Below, in pieces: positions 17,427 to 25,509 of a DNA stretch of 64,000 nt (positions are counted from its first letter, which is position 1; each line of letters begins with the position of its first letter). The stretch lies in assembly GCF_003326475.1 (NCBI RefSeq), contig NZ_JPWA01000010.1, positions 80,739 to 144,738 of the forward strand, read 5' to 3'. Under the pieces are notes generated by a model. The model ran no database searches. It was not told the origin of the DNA and was given only the letters and a program-made list of their open reading frames with translations. Source of the DNA: Thalassospira xianhensis MCCC 1A02616 (GTDB taxonomy: Bacteria > Pseudomonadota > Alphaproteobacteria > Rhodospirillales > Thalassospiraceae). A program made the translations under genes and the position numbers.

Positions 17427-17960
17427 CTATTGTACCAGCATTTCCTTGAACAGAACGTCGTTAATTTTTGCCGGCTTGGCGGCGGCACTAACCCGGATCA
17501 GCAATTCCTCGCGCAGGCGGAACATCCCCTCGGAGCCAGCAAGGTCTTCGGGGCGCAACTCGCGAAGATAAACCTGAAAGTTGTCAACAATACGTGGCAT
17601 CATCTGTTCGATCTGCGGCAACATGGCCTGATCGGCGACTTCCAGACTGACACGTATTTTAAGATAGCTTTGCTTGCCGCCACCGGCATTGAGGTTCACC
17701 AGAATTTCAGGAAGATCAACAAAGCCGACATTTTCCGGAACTCCCGGTGCTTCCTCAATTGCGCTTTCCGAAATGACTTCCTCTGTCTGCGTGCCACCAC
17801 CACCGGTAAGCATATCGATCACCGGCTGTAAAAGCCCGGTAAAATACGCAGCCGCAGCGCCACCCAAAAGCAATAATACCAGCAAGATAACGACAACGAG
17901 CAGTTTTTTACTGCGCCCACCGCCACCATCCATTTCTATTTCGTCGACATCATCACCCAT
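17427..17960 (-). CDS. fliL: Flagellar basal body-associated protein FliL
   Basis: 177 residues. There is an acidic/Gly-rich cytoplasmic start, one transmembrane helix (about 19-45, LLVVVILLVLLLLGGAAAAY) and a periplasmic domain. That domain carries the FliL pattern FVDLPEILVNLNAGGGKQSY and a C-terminal LREELLIRVSAAAKPAKIND. FliL surrounds stator units and supports torque. It is the first gene of the fliL-fliM-DUF6468-motE series and is divergent from flgF. A weak sigma-54-like element on the minus strand (18001-18016) could drive it. Confidence 0.95.
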   Translation of the reverse strand: MGDDVDEIEMDGGGGRSKKLLVVVILLVLLLLGGAAAAYFTGLLQPVIDMLTGGGGTQTEEVISESAIEEAPGVPENVGFVDLPEILVNLNAGGGKQSYLKIRVSLEVADQAMLPQIEQMMPRIVDNFQVYLRELRPEDLAGSEGMFRLREELLIRVSAAAKPAKINDVLFKEMLVQ

Positions 17961-18000
17961 CGGCCTGCACTATCCCGTGTTCACACCCGTTACACTGTCC

Positions 18001-18016
18001 AGCAAACACTATGCCG
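18001..18016 (-). promoter_or_regulatory. Weak sigma-54-like element before fliL
   Basis: Read on the minus strand it is CGGCATA-GTGT-TTGCT: the -12 box is good, the -24 box has three mismatches, and the GG/GC spacing is correct. It lies 41 bp before the fliL ATG. Shown as a candidate only. Confidence 0.3.
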
Positions 18017-18240
18017 GAATGATGAGGCATAACGCCTCGACGTTAAAATTCCGTTTCCCGCATCCTTCAGAATAGCGGGCATAGTTATCAATCTAATATA
18101 CGGGCCCGGGGTTGCCACCCCCTTCCGGGAACCAACCCGACCTGATAGCACGGCAAGTTCTTCCAAAGAGCCCAACCTTTTAACAGGGCAACAAATGCCG
18201 ACCCAGAATTATCACCATAATTTCAATATGTTACTACGAC

Positions 18241-18256
18241 TGGCACACCTTTCGCA
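18241..18256 (+). promoter_or_regulatory. Sigma-54 promoter for flgF-flgG-flgA-flgH
   Basis: TGGCACA-CCTT-TCGCA has a perfect TGGCAC and a GC at the correct spacing; the -12 box is TCGCA rather than TTGCA. It lies 45 bp before flgF. A GGCAAGTTCTTCC sequence (18152-18164), one mismatch from the GGCA-N5-TGCC palindrome seen elsewhere, is about 80 bp upstream. Confidence 0.65.
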
Positions 18257-18300
18257 AATAGCTTGCCCAGATCACTGACCCGATTTGGGAAACTGAGAAT

Positions 18301-19062
18301 ATGGAAAACGTTACCTACATCGCTTTGTCGCGCCAAAAGACGCTTCGCAGCATGATGAACAACATCTCCCAGAACCTGGCGAACATGAACACGACCGGGT
18401 ACAAGGAAGAGAAAATGATGTTCACGGACTGGATCGCGAAGAACAAGGATGCGCCGTTCCGGGGCGAGCGTGAAATCTCGCTTGTTCAGGATATCGCACA
18501 ATTCCGCGACACACGCGTGGGTAACATTGAAAATACCGAACGACCGCTGGACGTAGCATTGAGCCAGCCGGATATGTTCTTTGCCGTGCAGACACCCAGC
18601 GGGACCCAATATACCCGGAATGGCAATTTCAGCCTCGATCCGGGTGGACAGTTGATTACCAATGAAGGGTATCCGGTCCTGAGTGATGCCGGTCAACCGA
18701 TCTTCTTTAACGAAGCCGACAATCTGATCGAAATCAAGGGTGACGGCAGTATCTCGACCGATATCGGCCAGATTGGCAAGCTGCAGGTCGTTACTTTCGA
18801 CAACGTTCAGGAAATGAATGTAACCGGCAGCTCGCTTTACAGCGTCGTCAAAGACAACCCGAATGATCCCGATGGCGCCCAGCCGGTTGACAATCCCGGC
18901 GTCGTTCAGGGGGCTCTGGAAAAATCCAACGTCAATCCGATCAGTTCGATGACCCAGATGATTGATGTATTGCGCACCTATCAGTCGGTGACGCGATCGC
19001 TCGAAAGCGAGAACGAGCGTCAACGCAACATGATCAGCAAACTGGGCGATGTTCGCGCCTGA
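18301..19062 (+). CDS. flgF: Proximal rod protein FlgF
   Basis: 253 residues with the axial N-terminus RSMMNNISQNLANMNTTGYK and a C-terminal VNPISSMTQMIDVLRTYQSV. The central domain carries DVALSQPDMFFAVQTPSGTQ followed by YTRNGNF, the FlgF/FlgG/FlgE-type DVAIxGxGFFxVxxxxGxxxYTRxGxF signature. It leads the rod/ring operon, downstream of a sigma-54 promoter, and is divergent from fliL. Confidence 0.96.
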   Translation: MENVTYIALSRQKTLRSMMNNISQNLANMNTTGYKEEKMMFTDWIAKNKDAPFRGEREISLVQDIAQFRDTRVGNIENTERPLDVALSQPDMFFAVQTPSGTQYTRNGNFSLDPGGQLITNEGYPVLSDAGQPIFFNEADNLIEIKGDGSISTDIGQIGKLQVVTFDNVQEMNVTGSSLYSVVKDNPNDPDGAQPVDNPGVVQGALEKSNVNPISSMTQMIDVLRTYQSVTRSLESENERQRNMISKLGDVRA

Positions 19063-19131
19063 TTAACCGGGCGCCCTGCCCCGAAGTAAAGAATTCAAAT
19101 GCGCCGTCGGCGCAGACCCAGGAGACAGAAG

Positions 19132-19917
19132 ATGCGGTCACTTGATATTGGAGCCCTTGGCATGCAGGCACAGTCCACCAACGTGGATGTGACCTCGCAC
19201 AACATCGCCAACATGACCACAACCGGCTACAAACGCCAGCGCGCCGAATTTCAGGATTTGCTCTATCAGGACCTGCGTCGCGCCGGGTCTCCATCGTCGG
19301 ATACCGGCACAATTGTCCCCGTTGGCATCCAGGTTGGTCTCGGCGTAAAAACTGCCGCAATTGGCCGCTATATGGGTCAGGGCACGCTGACGCTCACCGA
19401 GAACGAACTTGATGTCGCAATTCAGGGGCGCGGCTATTTGCAGATTGATTTGCCAAGCGGTGAAACGGCTTATACCCGTGATGGCACACTGAAACTCGAC
19501 GCCAATGGCCAGCTTGTCACGAAAGACGGCTTTGCCGTGCAGCCTGGCATCACTGTGCCGGACAATGCAACGTCAGTCACAATCAATACATCTGGCGAAG
19601 TATTTGCAGAAATCGATGGTCAGGTTGCACTTCAGAACCTTGGTCAGATCCAGCTTGCTACCTTCATCAACCCGGCAGGTCTTGACGCTTTGGGTGACAA
19701 CCTGTTCCTTGAAACCGAGGCCTCCGGGGACCCGGCAACCGGTGTTCCCGGCGGGGTTGGCTTTGGTACCCTCCAACAGGGTTATCTGGAATCCTCAAAC
19801 GTCAACGTGGTTCAGGAAATCACCAACCTGATCAAGGCACAGCGTGCTTACGAGATGAACTCGAAATCGATTTCGACCACAGACGAAATGATGAGCGCGG
19901 TCAGTAACCTGCGTTAA
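19132..19917 (+). CDS. flgG: Distal rod protein FlgG
   Basis: 261 residues from ATG 19132, giving the canonical MRSLDIGALGMQAQ start behind GGAGACAGAAG; an 11-residue Arg-rich extension in the open frame is discarded. The axial motif is THNIANMTTTGYKRQRAEFQ-like (SHNIANMTTTGYK). The central segment is LDVAIQGRGYLQIDLPSGET, and the C-terminus is EITNLIKAQRAYEMNSKSIS. It lies between flgF and flgA. Confidence 0.97.
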   Translation: MRSLDIGALGMQAQSTNVDVTSHNIANMTTTGYKRQRAEFQDLLYQDLRRAGSPSSDTGTIVPVGIQVGLGVKTAAIGRYMGQGTLTLTENELDVAIQGRGYLQIDLPSGETAYTRDGTLKLDANGQLVTKDGFAVQPGITVPDNATSVTINTSGEVFAEIDGQVALQNLGQIQLATFINPAGLDALGDNLFLETEASGDPATGVPGGVGFGTLQQGYLESSNVNVVQEITNLIKAQRAYEMNSKSISTTDEMMSAVSNLR

Positions 19918-20038
19918 TTCGGTTCGTCTCTGGGATAACAGGACTGTTCGGACAGAAATTGCGCGGGTCACCGAAAAACCGGTTGTCCGCGCAAACTGCA
20001 TTTACGCGATTTACACAGTTCCGTGCTATGGTTGTCGC

Positions 20039-21025
20039 ATGAAAATACAGAAAATATTCCTCATACTTGCATTGCTGTTTCCGGCCTTGCTGAGCAATCC
20101 TGGGCAGCCGCACGCGCAATCATCATCCGGCACACGGGAAATGGATGCAAATATCCTGCTGCGCCCGGATGCGATCGTTGAGGGGCAATATGTAACCTTG
20201 GGGGATATTTTCAGCGGCATCGATCTTGAGCAAAGCGACATTCCTGTCGCTCATGCTCCGCAACCCGGACGTCAAACCGTTCTTGATTATCGCTGGCTTT
20301 ATGGAATCGCCCAACGACACAAGGTGCAATGGCGCCCGCGCACCGCAGCCGATCAGATCGTGATCACACGCGCCAGTCAGACCATCTCGATAGACGAGAT
20401 TGCCGATGCCATCAAAGATGCGCTCACTGATCACGGTATAAAGCCCCCCTTTAATGTTGATCTGTCAGGCGAAACATTTCAAATCCACCTGCCTGTTGAC
20501 GTTCCGGCTGCAGTCGAAATTACCGGATTGGATGTCAACCAGCGAACCAACCGGTTCATCGCGAATGTCACAACCGGTTCGCAAACCGCCCAGCGCCGCA
20601 CCTACCGAATGAGCGGCAGATATTTCCCGCTGGCCCAGATACCGGTTGTTGTGGAACCAATCCGGCGGGGCGCTGTCGTTCGCCCTGATCAGGTTGAATA
20701 CAAGAATATCCGGACAGAACGTCTTCCGGCCGGCACCATCAGTGACATCGATGATGTCGTGGGCAAAGAGGCATTACGCCCTGTCAAACCCGACGAACCA
20801 CTGATGTTTCGCGATTTTTCCAACCCGATCCTGGTCAGACGCGGGGCACTGGTCACAATCCGGCTGGTGACGGAAAATATGTCCCTGACGGCACGTGGCA
20901 AGGCACTGGAAGACGGCGCAAAAGGATCAGTCATTCGTGTCATGAACATGACCAGCAACAAAACCATTCAGGTGGAAGTTGTTGCCGAGAACGAGGTCCG
21001 CGCCCTGCCGGCAATGTCGCAGTAA
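20039..21025 (+). CDS. flgA: P-ring assembly chaperone FlgA
   Basis: Periplasmic chaperone for FlgI polymerisation; 328 residues. The signal peptide is MKIQKIFLILALLFPALL...HAQ. The C-terminal SAF domain is clear: RGAVVRPDQVEYKNIRTERL, then VGKEALRPVKPDEPLMFRDF and LVRRGALVTIRLVTENMSLT. The extended N-terminal half is typical of alphaproteobacterial FlgA. It lies 121 bp after flgG and 127 bp before flgH. Confidence 0.95.
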   Translation: MKIQKIFLILALLFPALLSNPGQPHAQSSSGTREMDANILLRPDAIVEGQYVTLGDIFSGIDLEQSDIPVAHAPQPGRQTVLDYRWLYGIAQRHKVQWRPRTAADQIVITRASQTISIDEIADAIKDALTDHGIKPPFNVDLSGETFQIHLPVDVPAAVEITGLDVNQRTNRFIANVTTGSQTAQRRTYRMSGRYFPLAQIPVVVEPIRRGAVVRPDQVEYKNIRTERLPAGTISDIDDVVGKEALRPVKPDEPLMFRDFSNPILVRRGALVTIRLVTENMSLTARGKALEDGAKGSVIRVMNMTSNKTIQVEVVAENEVRALPAMSQ

Positions 21026-21152
21026 CGAGACAATTACCAACCAATCCCGATCAAATTCAAAGACTTGCACACCCGGCAAGCTTTGCCCTTATAGCCTCGG
21101 CAATCTGGCATGAGGATTGCGTAAATACCGGCAGGAATCCCAGGAGGAATAA

Positions 21153-21926
21153 ATGCCCGGTAATCATTTCCAGATTTCGATGCGCCGTCTGGCGCTCGTA
21201 ACCAGTTTGATTGGTGCGACAGCGCTGCTTTCTGGCTGCAATGCCATGAAGCGACTTTCCGAAGTTGGCGAAGCACCAAAACTGTCGGCAATCGATAACC
21301 CGACCCAATCCGAGACCTACCGACCGGTGAGCCTGCCAATGCCGGCCCCCCAGGTCGCGGAAAGCAATCCGAACTCGCTTTGGCGTTCCGGTGCGCGTTC
21401 CTTCTTCAAGGATCAGCGCGCCAACCAGGTCGGCGATATCCTGACAGTTGTCGTAGACATGCAGGATAGTGCCGCATTGGCCAACACAACCGCACGATCA
21501 CGCACCAACAGCGAGGATCTTGCAGTACCAAACCTTTTCGGCCTCGAGTCCGAATTCACCAAAGTATTGCCGGAAACGCTCAACCCGTCATCGATGTTCG
21601 ATATGAACAGCGCGACATCCAACAGAGGCAGTGGCACGCTTGACCGTAACGAAGCAATTGATCTGCGTGTGGCAGCCATCGTTATTCAGGTTCTTCCGAA
21701 CGGCAACTATGTCATTCATGGCCGTCAGGAAATCAGGGTCAATAGCGAAGTGCGTGAGGTTCAGATCGCGGGCGTCATTCGCGCAGCAGACATCACTTCA
21801 GCCAACGAAGTCGAATATGACAAAATCGCCGAGGCGCGTATTTCTTACGGTGGCCGCGGTACGATTTCCGATGTTCAGCAGCCGCGCTACGGCAGCGAAA
21901 TCATGGATGTCATCCTGCCCTTCTGA
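21153..21926 (+). CDS. flgH: L-ring lipoprotein FlgH
   Basis: Outer-membrane ring lipoprotein; 257 residues. A lipobox, LLSGC with Cys29, follows a short hydrophobic signal. FlgH signatures are SLWRSGARSFFKDQRANQVG, DILTVVVDMQD, and the C-terminal GVIRAADITSANEVEYDKIA followed by EARISYGGRG. An AGGAGGAATAA ribosome-binding site precedes ATG 21153. It ends the flgFGAH operon at a very strong terminator. Confidence 0.97.
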   Translation: MPGNHFQISMRRLALVTSLIGATALLSGCNAMKRLSEVGEAPKLSAIDNPTQSETYRPVSLPMPAPQVAESNPNSLWRSGARSFFKDQRANQVGDILTVVVDMQDSAALANTTARSRTNSEDLAVPNLFGLESEFTKVLPETLNPSSMFDMNSATSNRGSGTLDRNEAIDLRVAAIVIQVLPNGNYVIHGRQEIRVNSEVREVQIAGVIRAADITSANEVEYDKIAEARISYGGRGTISDVQQPRYGSEIMDVILPF

Positions 21927-21976
21927 CCGAACCTGATCGCCTGCATTTTCCTGGGCTTCCGCAGGCAGTCACAATT

Positions 21977-22010
21977 AATAAAACCGGCCTTCCCGAAGGC
22001 CGGTTTTATT
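21977..22010. terminator. Bidirectional terminator after flgH
   Basis: A long perfect inverted repeat, AATAAAACCGGCCTTC / GAAGGCCGGTTTTATT, with a tiny loop lies 50 bp after the flgH stop. T-rich flanks exist on both strands. Confidence 0.9.
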
Positions 22011-22029
22011 GTATCTGGACATGCCCGAA

Positions 22030-22067
22030 AGAAAAAAGGTCCGGCTGCGTATCGCAACCGGACCTTT
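22030..22067 (-). terminator. Terminator of dksA
   Basis: The stem AAAGGTCCGG (22035-22044) / CCGGACCTTT (22058-22067) has an inner TGCG/CGCA pair in the loop. The plus-strand A run at 22032-22037 gives a U run on the minus strand. It lies 100 bp downstream of the dksA stop. Confidence 0.85.
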
Positions 22068-22166
22068 GATTTTGGTTATCCCTAACCAGTATTCCCCCAC
22101 AGAGCCTTGGCTTTTGCCTTTTGGCCGGATCAACGCAGGCGCGACCCTTATTTCTTCCCGACGCGA

Positions 22167-22586
22167 TCAGTCGTCGCGGCGAGTGCGCTCCATCCGTTCG
22201 TGGCGTTCCTGGGCTTCAATGCTCAGGGTCGCAATCGGACGAGCTTCAAGTCTTTTAAGGCTGATCGGCTCGTCGGTTTCTTCACAGTAACCATATGATC
22301 CGTCTTCAATTCGACGCAAAGCAGCATCAATTTTTGAAATCAGCTTACGCGCCCTGTCACGAGTGCGGAGTTCCAAGGCCCGGTCTGTTTCGGCCGATGC
22401 ACGATCGGTCAAATCCGGTTCCTGAAGTCCCCCGCCATCCTGCAGGCTCGCTAATGTTTCCGAAGATTCTTGCAGCAGTTCAGCCCGCCAGGCCAAAAGC
22501 TTCTGCCGGAAATATTCCCGCTGGCGCGGGTTCATGAACTCTTCGTCCTCAGCGGGACGATAGTCTGGTGGTAGCGTGATAGTCAT
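22167..22586 (-). CDS. dksA: RNA polymerase-binding transcription factor DksA (cysteine-poor type)
   Basis: 139 residues. DksA enters the polymerase secondary channel and works with ppGpp. The coiled-coil tip keeps the DxxDxA signature (DLTDRASAETD), and the second helix has LELRTRDRARKLISKIDAAL. In the zinc-finger region, YGYCEETDEPISLKRLEARP then IATLSIEAQ, only the first of four cysteines remains, as is common in alphaproteobacterial DksA. The ribosome-binding site GAGGG lies inside a perfect 11-bp hairpin stem, so translation may be controlled. It is not an obvious flagellar gene but sits between flgH and fliX. Confidence 0.95.
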   Translation of the reverse strand: MTITLPPDYRPAEDEEFMNPRQREYFRQKLLAWRAELLQESSETLASLQDGGGLQEPDLTDRASAETDRALELRTRDRARKLISKIDAALRRIEDGSYGYCEETDEPISLKRLEARPIATLSIEAQERHERMERTRRDD

Positions 22587-22589
22587 GTA

Positions 22590-22635
22590 CGCCCTCTATA
22601 CAGGACTCATCGAACGCGCGGCAATATAGAGGGCG
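22590..22635 (-). promoter_or_regulatory. Hairpin sequestering the dksA ribosome-binding site
   Basis: CGCCCTCTATA (22590-22600) and TATAGAGGGCG (22625-22635) are perfect 11-bp inverted repeats with a 24-nt loop. On the dksA mRNA the 3' arm, TATAGAGGGCG, ends 3 nt before the ATG and contains the only Shine-Dalgarno match (GAGGG). The fold would block ribosome access unless opened. Confidence 0.6.
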
Positions 22636-22738
22636 CGCGCAATGGGTGCAAGCTGATTGAACAAATAAATCTGAATTAGTGAGAAAGCCTTTGTAACCTT
22701 GGGTTTCGCAACCAAAATTATTCTCGAAACCACCGATT

Positions 22739-23182
22739 TCAAGCTAATCCCGAAACCTCAAGCTTTGCCAGTTCCACCTGCGCACGCAGATCAATCTCGT
22801 CCAGCACAGAAGAAAGAGCAGGATCGGAAATATTTTCGCGTTGTTGATCCAGCAACCCGACAAGCTGGCGTAACCGGCTGGCAGGCAGAGTCCCACTCAG
22901 CAGCGCGTCACGCACCCCCTCAAGCTGCTCAAGCAGGCTTTCGGCTCTGAGAACCGCGTGTTTTTTCGGGGAGTCAAGCGCATCACCACTTTGCTGCAAA
23001 GCCAGCAGGGCATCAAGCGCACTGACTGTGCCCGCACTATGCACACCACCGGTTCCGCTTGCTCCGCCAGTGGAATCGAGTGAGCGAATGGCATCGGCAA
23101 AACCACCAGCACCACCACCGCCAGATGTTTTCTTGCGCGACGTGTTGCTTGTACCTGTTGCCTTGGATCCGCTGACCTTCAT
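22739..23182 (-). CDS. fliX: Flagellar assembly trans-acting protein FliX
   Basis: 147 residues from ATG 23182, preceded by GGCGGAAGTTAAAA; the open frame extends 61 codons further without support. The N-terminal half is Lys/Ser/Gly-rich. The C-terminal helical half has VSALDALLALQQSGD, then RAESLLEQLEGVRDALLSGT and LPASRLRQLVGLLDQQRENI, the FliX family pattern. In Caulobacter FliX couples early basal-body assembly to FlbD activity and is encoded divergently from flgI, as here. FlbD is encoded at 45377. Confidence 0.93.
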   Translation of the reverse strand: MKVSGSKATGTSNTSRKKTSGGGGAGGFADAIRSLDSTGGASGTGGVHSAGTVSALDALLALQQSGDALDSPKKHAVLRAESLLEQLEGVRDALLSGTLPASRLRQLVGLLDQQRENISDPALSSVLDEIDLRAQVELAKLEVSGLA

Positions 23183-23462
23183 TTTTAACTTCCGCCTGCT
23201 ATGTGGTAAGCTTTCCGGGATCGAACATGCAGTCATGACCATATCAATCAGCACTGCCAAACTCGTCGACCCAATCCGCACCGCCCCTTGGCAGTGATCC
23301 GGACGGGGTCGAGTCTCCCCCAAAGTGCCGATTGGCGCAACGGGAAAAAAATGCCGGGTCGTCATGACACTAGTGCCGTGCAGCTTTTCGGCACATCAAA
23401 AAAACACTGATTTTCCGATAACTTCGGCAATTCACGACCCCAAGCTACCGCTTTCTGTCATC

Positions 23463-23478
23463 TGGCACGGTTTTCGCA
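23463..23478 (+). promoter_or_regulatory. Sigma-54 promoter for flgI operon
   Basis: TGGCACG-GTTT-TCGCA has a perfect -24 box, one mismatch in the -12 box and correct spacing. The predicted start near 23490 excludes an upstream flgI start at 23482 and supports ATG 23536. An ATGCCGGG motif lies at 23351-23358. Confidence 0.72.
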
Positions 23479-23535
23479 GAAGTGGTTCCCGAATTGTATC
23501 GGATGGCTCCCATCCTCGGAAGCGGAACAAAGAAT

Positions 23536-24678
23536 ATGATCACAGGTCTCGGCAAATATGTAGTGAAGGCAGCAGCACTTGGCGCTCTGGGCATTGTTGC
23601 CCTGATGCAGGTTGCTCCGGCGAATGCCCAGTCGCGTATCAAGGATATCGCGGACTTCGAAGGCGTTCGCGACAACATGCTGGTCGGTTACGGCCTTGTT
23701 GTCGGCCTGAACGGCACAGGCGACGACCTTGGCGATGCTGACTTCACCCGCCAAAGCCTTGTCGCCATGCTTGAACGCCTTGGTATCAACGTACGTAGCC
23801 AGATCGACGACATTGATTCTGATAATATCGCGGCCGTAATGGTCACCGCCACCCTGCCGCCCTTCTCTCGCCAGGGTTCACGCCTTGATGTATCCATCAG
23901 CGCAATCGGCACTGCCGAAAGCCTTCAGGGTGGAACCCTTCTGGTGACACCGATGGTCGGCGCCGACGGCGAAGTTTATGCCGTTGCCCAAGGCAATCTT
24001 GCGGTTGGCGGTTTTTCCGCCGCCGGCAATGCCCAGACAGTGGTCAAAGGTGTTCCGACATCTGGACGTATTGCCAGTGGTGGTATCGTTGAACGCGAAA
24101 TCGACTTCAACCTGAATTCCATGCAGAACATGTCCGTTGTTCTTCGCAACCCCGATTTCACGACGGCAAGCCGCATCGCCGAAGCCGTTAATGCCTATCT
24201 TGGTGAAGTCGCAGCCCGCCCAAGCGACCCGGGCACCGTTCGCATCAACATTCCTGAACGCTACAATCAGGATGTCGTGGCTTTGTTGACCGACATCGAG
24301 CAGCTTCGCGTCGAACCAGACCAGATCGCACGCGTCGTCATTGATGAAAACACCGGTACGATCGTGATGGGCGAAAATGTTCGCATCAACCGCGTTGCAA
24401 TCGCACAGGGCAATCTGACCATCCGTGTCACCGAGACCCCACAGGTATCGCAACCTTCTCCGTTCTCCCAGACCGGCACGACCGAGACTGTCGACCGGAC
24501 CAATATCGAAGTGGATGAAGGCGAGGATAACCAGCTTGGCGTGCTTGAAAGTGGCGTCAGCCTGCAGGAACTGGTCAACGGCCTGAACAGTCTTGGTGTT
24601 GGCCCGCGCGACATGATCACCATTCTTCAGGCGATCAAAACGTCCGGCGCCCTCCAGGCCGAAATCGAGGTGATGTGA
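23536..24678 (+). CDS. flgI: P-ring protein FlgI
   Basis: 380 residues from ATG 23536. The signal peptide (about 1-32) ends in APANAQ, giving mature SRIKDIADFEGVRDNMLVGY, the conserved FlgI N-terminus. Further blocks are GYGLVVGLNGTGDD, NAVMVTATLPPFSRQGSRLD-like (IAAVMVTATLPPF) and the C-terminal LQELVNGLNSLGVGPRDMIT with ILQAIKTSGALQAEIEV. It overlaps the start of the next gene. FlgA, encoded at 20039, is its chaperone. Confidence 0.97.
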   Translation: MITGLGKYVVKAAALGALGIVALMQVAPANAQSRIKDIADFEGVRDNMLVGYGLVVGLNGTGDDLGDADFTRQSLVAMLERLGINVRSQIDDIDSDNIAAVMVTATLPPFSRQGSRLDVSISAIGTAESLQGGTLLVTPMVGADGEVYAVAQGNLAVGGFSAAGNAQTVVKGVPTSGRIASGGIVEREIDFNLNSMQNMSVVLRNPDFTTASRIAEAVNAYLGEVAARPSDPGTVRINIPERYNQDVVALLTDIEQLRVEPDQIARVVIDENTGTIVMGENVRINRVAIAQGNLTIRVTETPQVSQPSPFSQTGTTETVDRTNIEVDEGEDNQLGVLESGVSLQELVNGLNSLGVGPRDMITILQAIKTSGALQAEIEVM

Positions 24679-25025
24679 TGATGATCGACAGCACCAGCGC
24701 CCTGATGGCGCAAGCCCAGGCATCCGCCCAGTACGGCGCACAGAATAACGTAACCAACCGCGCCAGCCAGTTGACGGATGGCCACATCAAAACCGACGCA
24801 CAGGCCCGTAAAGCCGGTGAAGAATTTGAGTCCATGTTTCTTGGCCAGATGCTGAGCCACATGTTTGCCGGCATCGAAACCAACGAAATGTTTGGTGGCG
24901 GTCACGGCGAGACCATGATGCGCTCCCTGCTGGTTGACGAATACGCCAAAGAAATGACCCGCGCAGGTGGCATCGGAATTGCAGATGCCGTTACACGCGA
25001 AATTCTCAAGGTGCAGGAAGGATAA
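24678..25025 (+). CDS. Rod-binding protein, FlgJ N-terminal domain only (CheL-like)
   Basis: 115 residues. The rod-binding domain of FlgJ is clear: KAGEEFESMFLGQMLSHMFA, then GGGHGETMMRSLLVDEYAKE and MTRAGGIGIADAV. The muramidase domain of gammaproteobacterial FlgJ is absent, as in Caulobacter CheL, which also follows flgI. ATG 24678 overlaps the flgI stop by one base, with a second ATG at 24681; its stop overlaps the next start (TAATG). A separate peptidoglycan hydrolase must act in rod growth; none is in the window. Confidence 0.92.
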   Translation: MMIDSTSALMAQAQASAQYGAQNNVTNRASQLTDGHIKTDAQARKAGEEFESMFLGQMLSHMFAGIETNEMFGGGHGETMMRSLLVDEYAKEMTRAGGIGIADAVTREILKVQEG

Positions 25026-25492
25026 TGACCATGACCACCGAACAGATGGTTATCGAGCTTAAAAGCGTCACATATGACCTTATTTCCCTTCTGGAGCGTG
25101 AAACCCAGGGGCTGCGCAAGCTCGAAATTGCCGAGTATGAGCAATTCGTGTCGGAAAAATCTGCCCTGTCGATGCAGTACGAACAGCTTGTCGTCAAATT
25201 GCGCGCGCGCGGTTCAGAGCTCCGCCAGTTGGCCGAGGACGACAAGGCGGAGCTTCGAGACCTGCAAGCCGAATTCCAGCAGGCCGCCCGCCGCAACATG
25301 ACCGCCCTCCAGGCCGCCAAGGCCACCAACGAACGCATGGTCAATGCCATCGTTCGTGCGGTGAACGACAAGGCCAAGGAAGACTGCACGACCTATAACC
25401 GTTCCGGCCAGACCGGCAAGGCATCCCTTGGTGGCTACGGCCGCCCGACCAGCAAACCTGGCACGTCTTACAGCGTTAACGAAACGCTCTAG
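25025..25492 (+). CDS. FlgN-like flagellar export chaperone
   Basis: 155 residues, nearly all helical. An N-terminal helix, MVIELKSVTYDLISLLERET, and the following QGLRKLEIAEYEQFVSEKSA resemble FlgN, which chaperones FlgK and FlgL. It lies directly before flgK, 17 bp away, and is coupled to the upstream FlgJ-like gene by TAATG. The last 30 residues are Gly/Ser/Lys-rich and probably disordered, like the partner-binding tail of FlgN. Sequence identity to classical FlgN is low, so the call rests on context and helical pattern. Confidence 0.75.
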   Translation: MTMTTEQMVIELKSVTYDLISLLERETQGLRKLEIAEYEQFVSEKSALSMQYEQLVVKLRARGSELRQLAEDDKAELRDLQAEFQQAARRNMTALQAAKATNERMVNAIVRAVNDKAKEDCTTYNRSGQTGKASLGGYGRPTSKPGTSYSVNETL

Positions 25493-25509
25493 GGGTAAAG
25501 GCGAAGATC

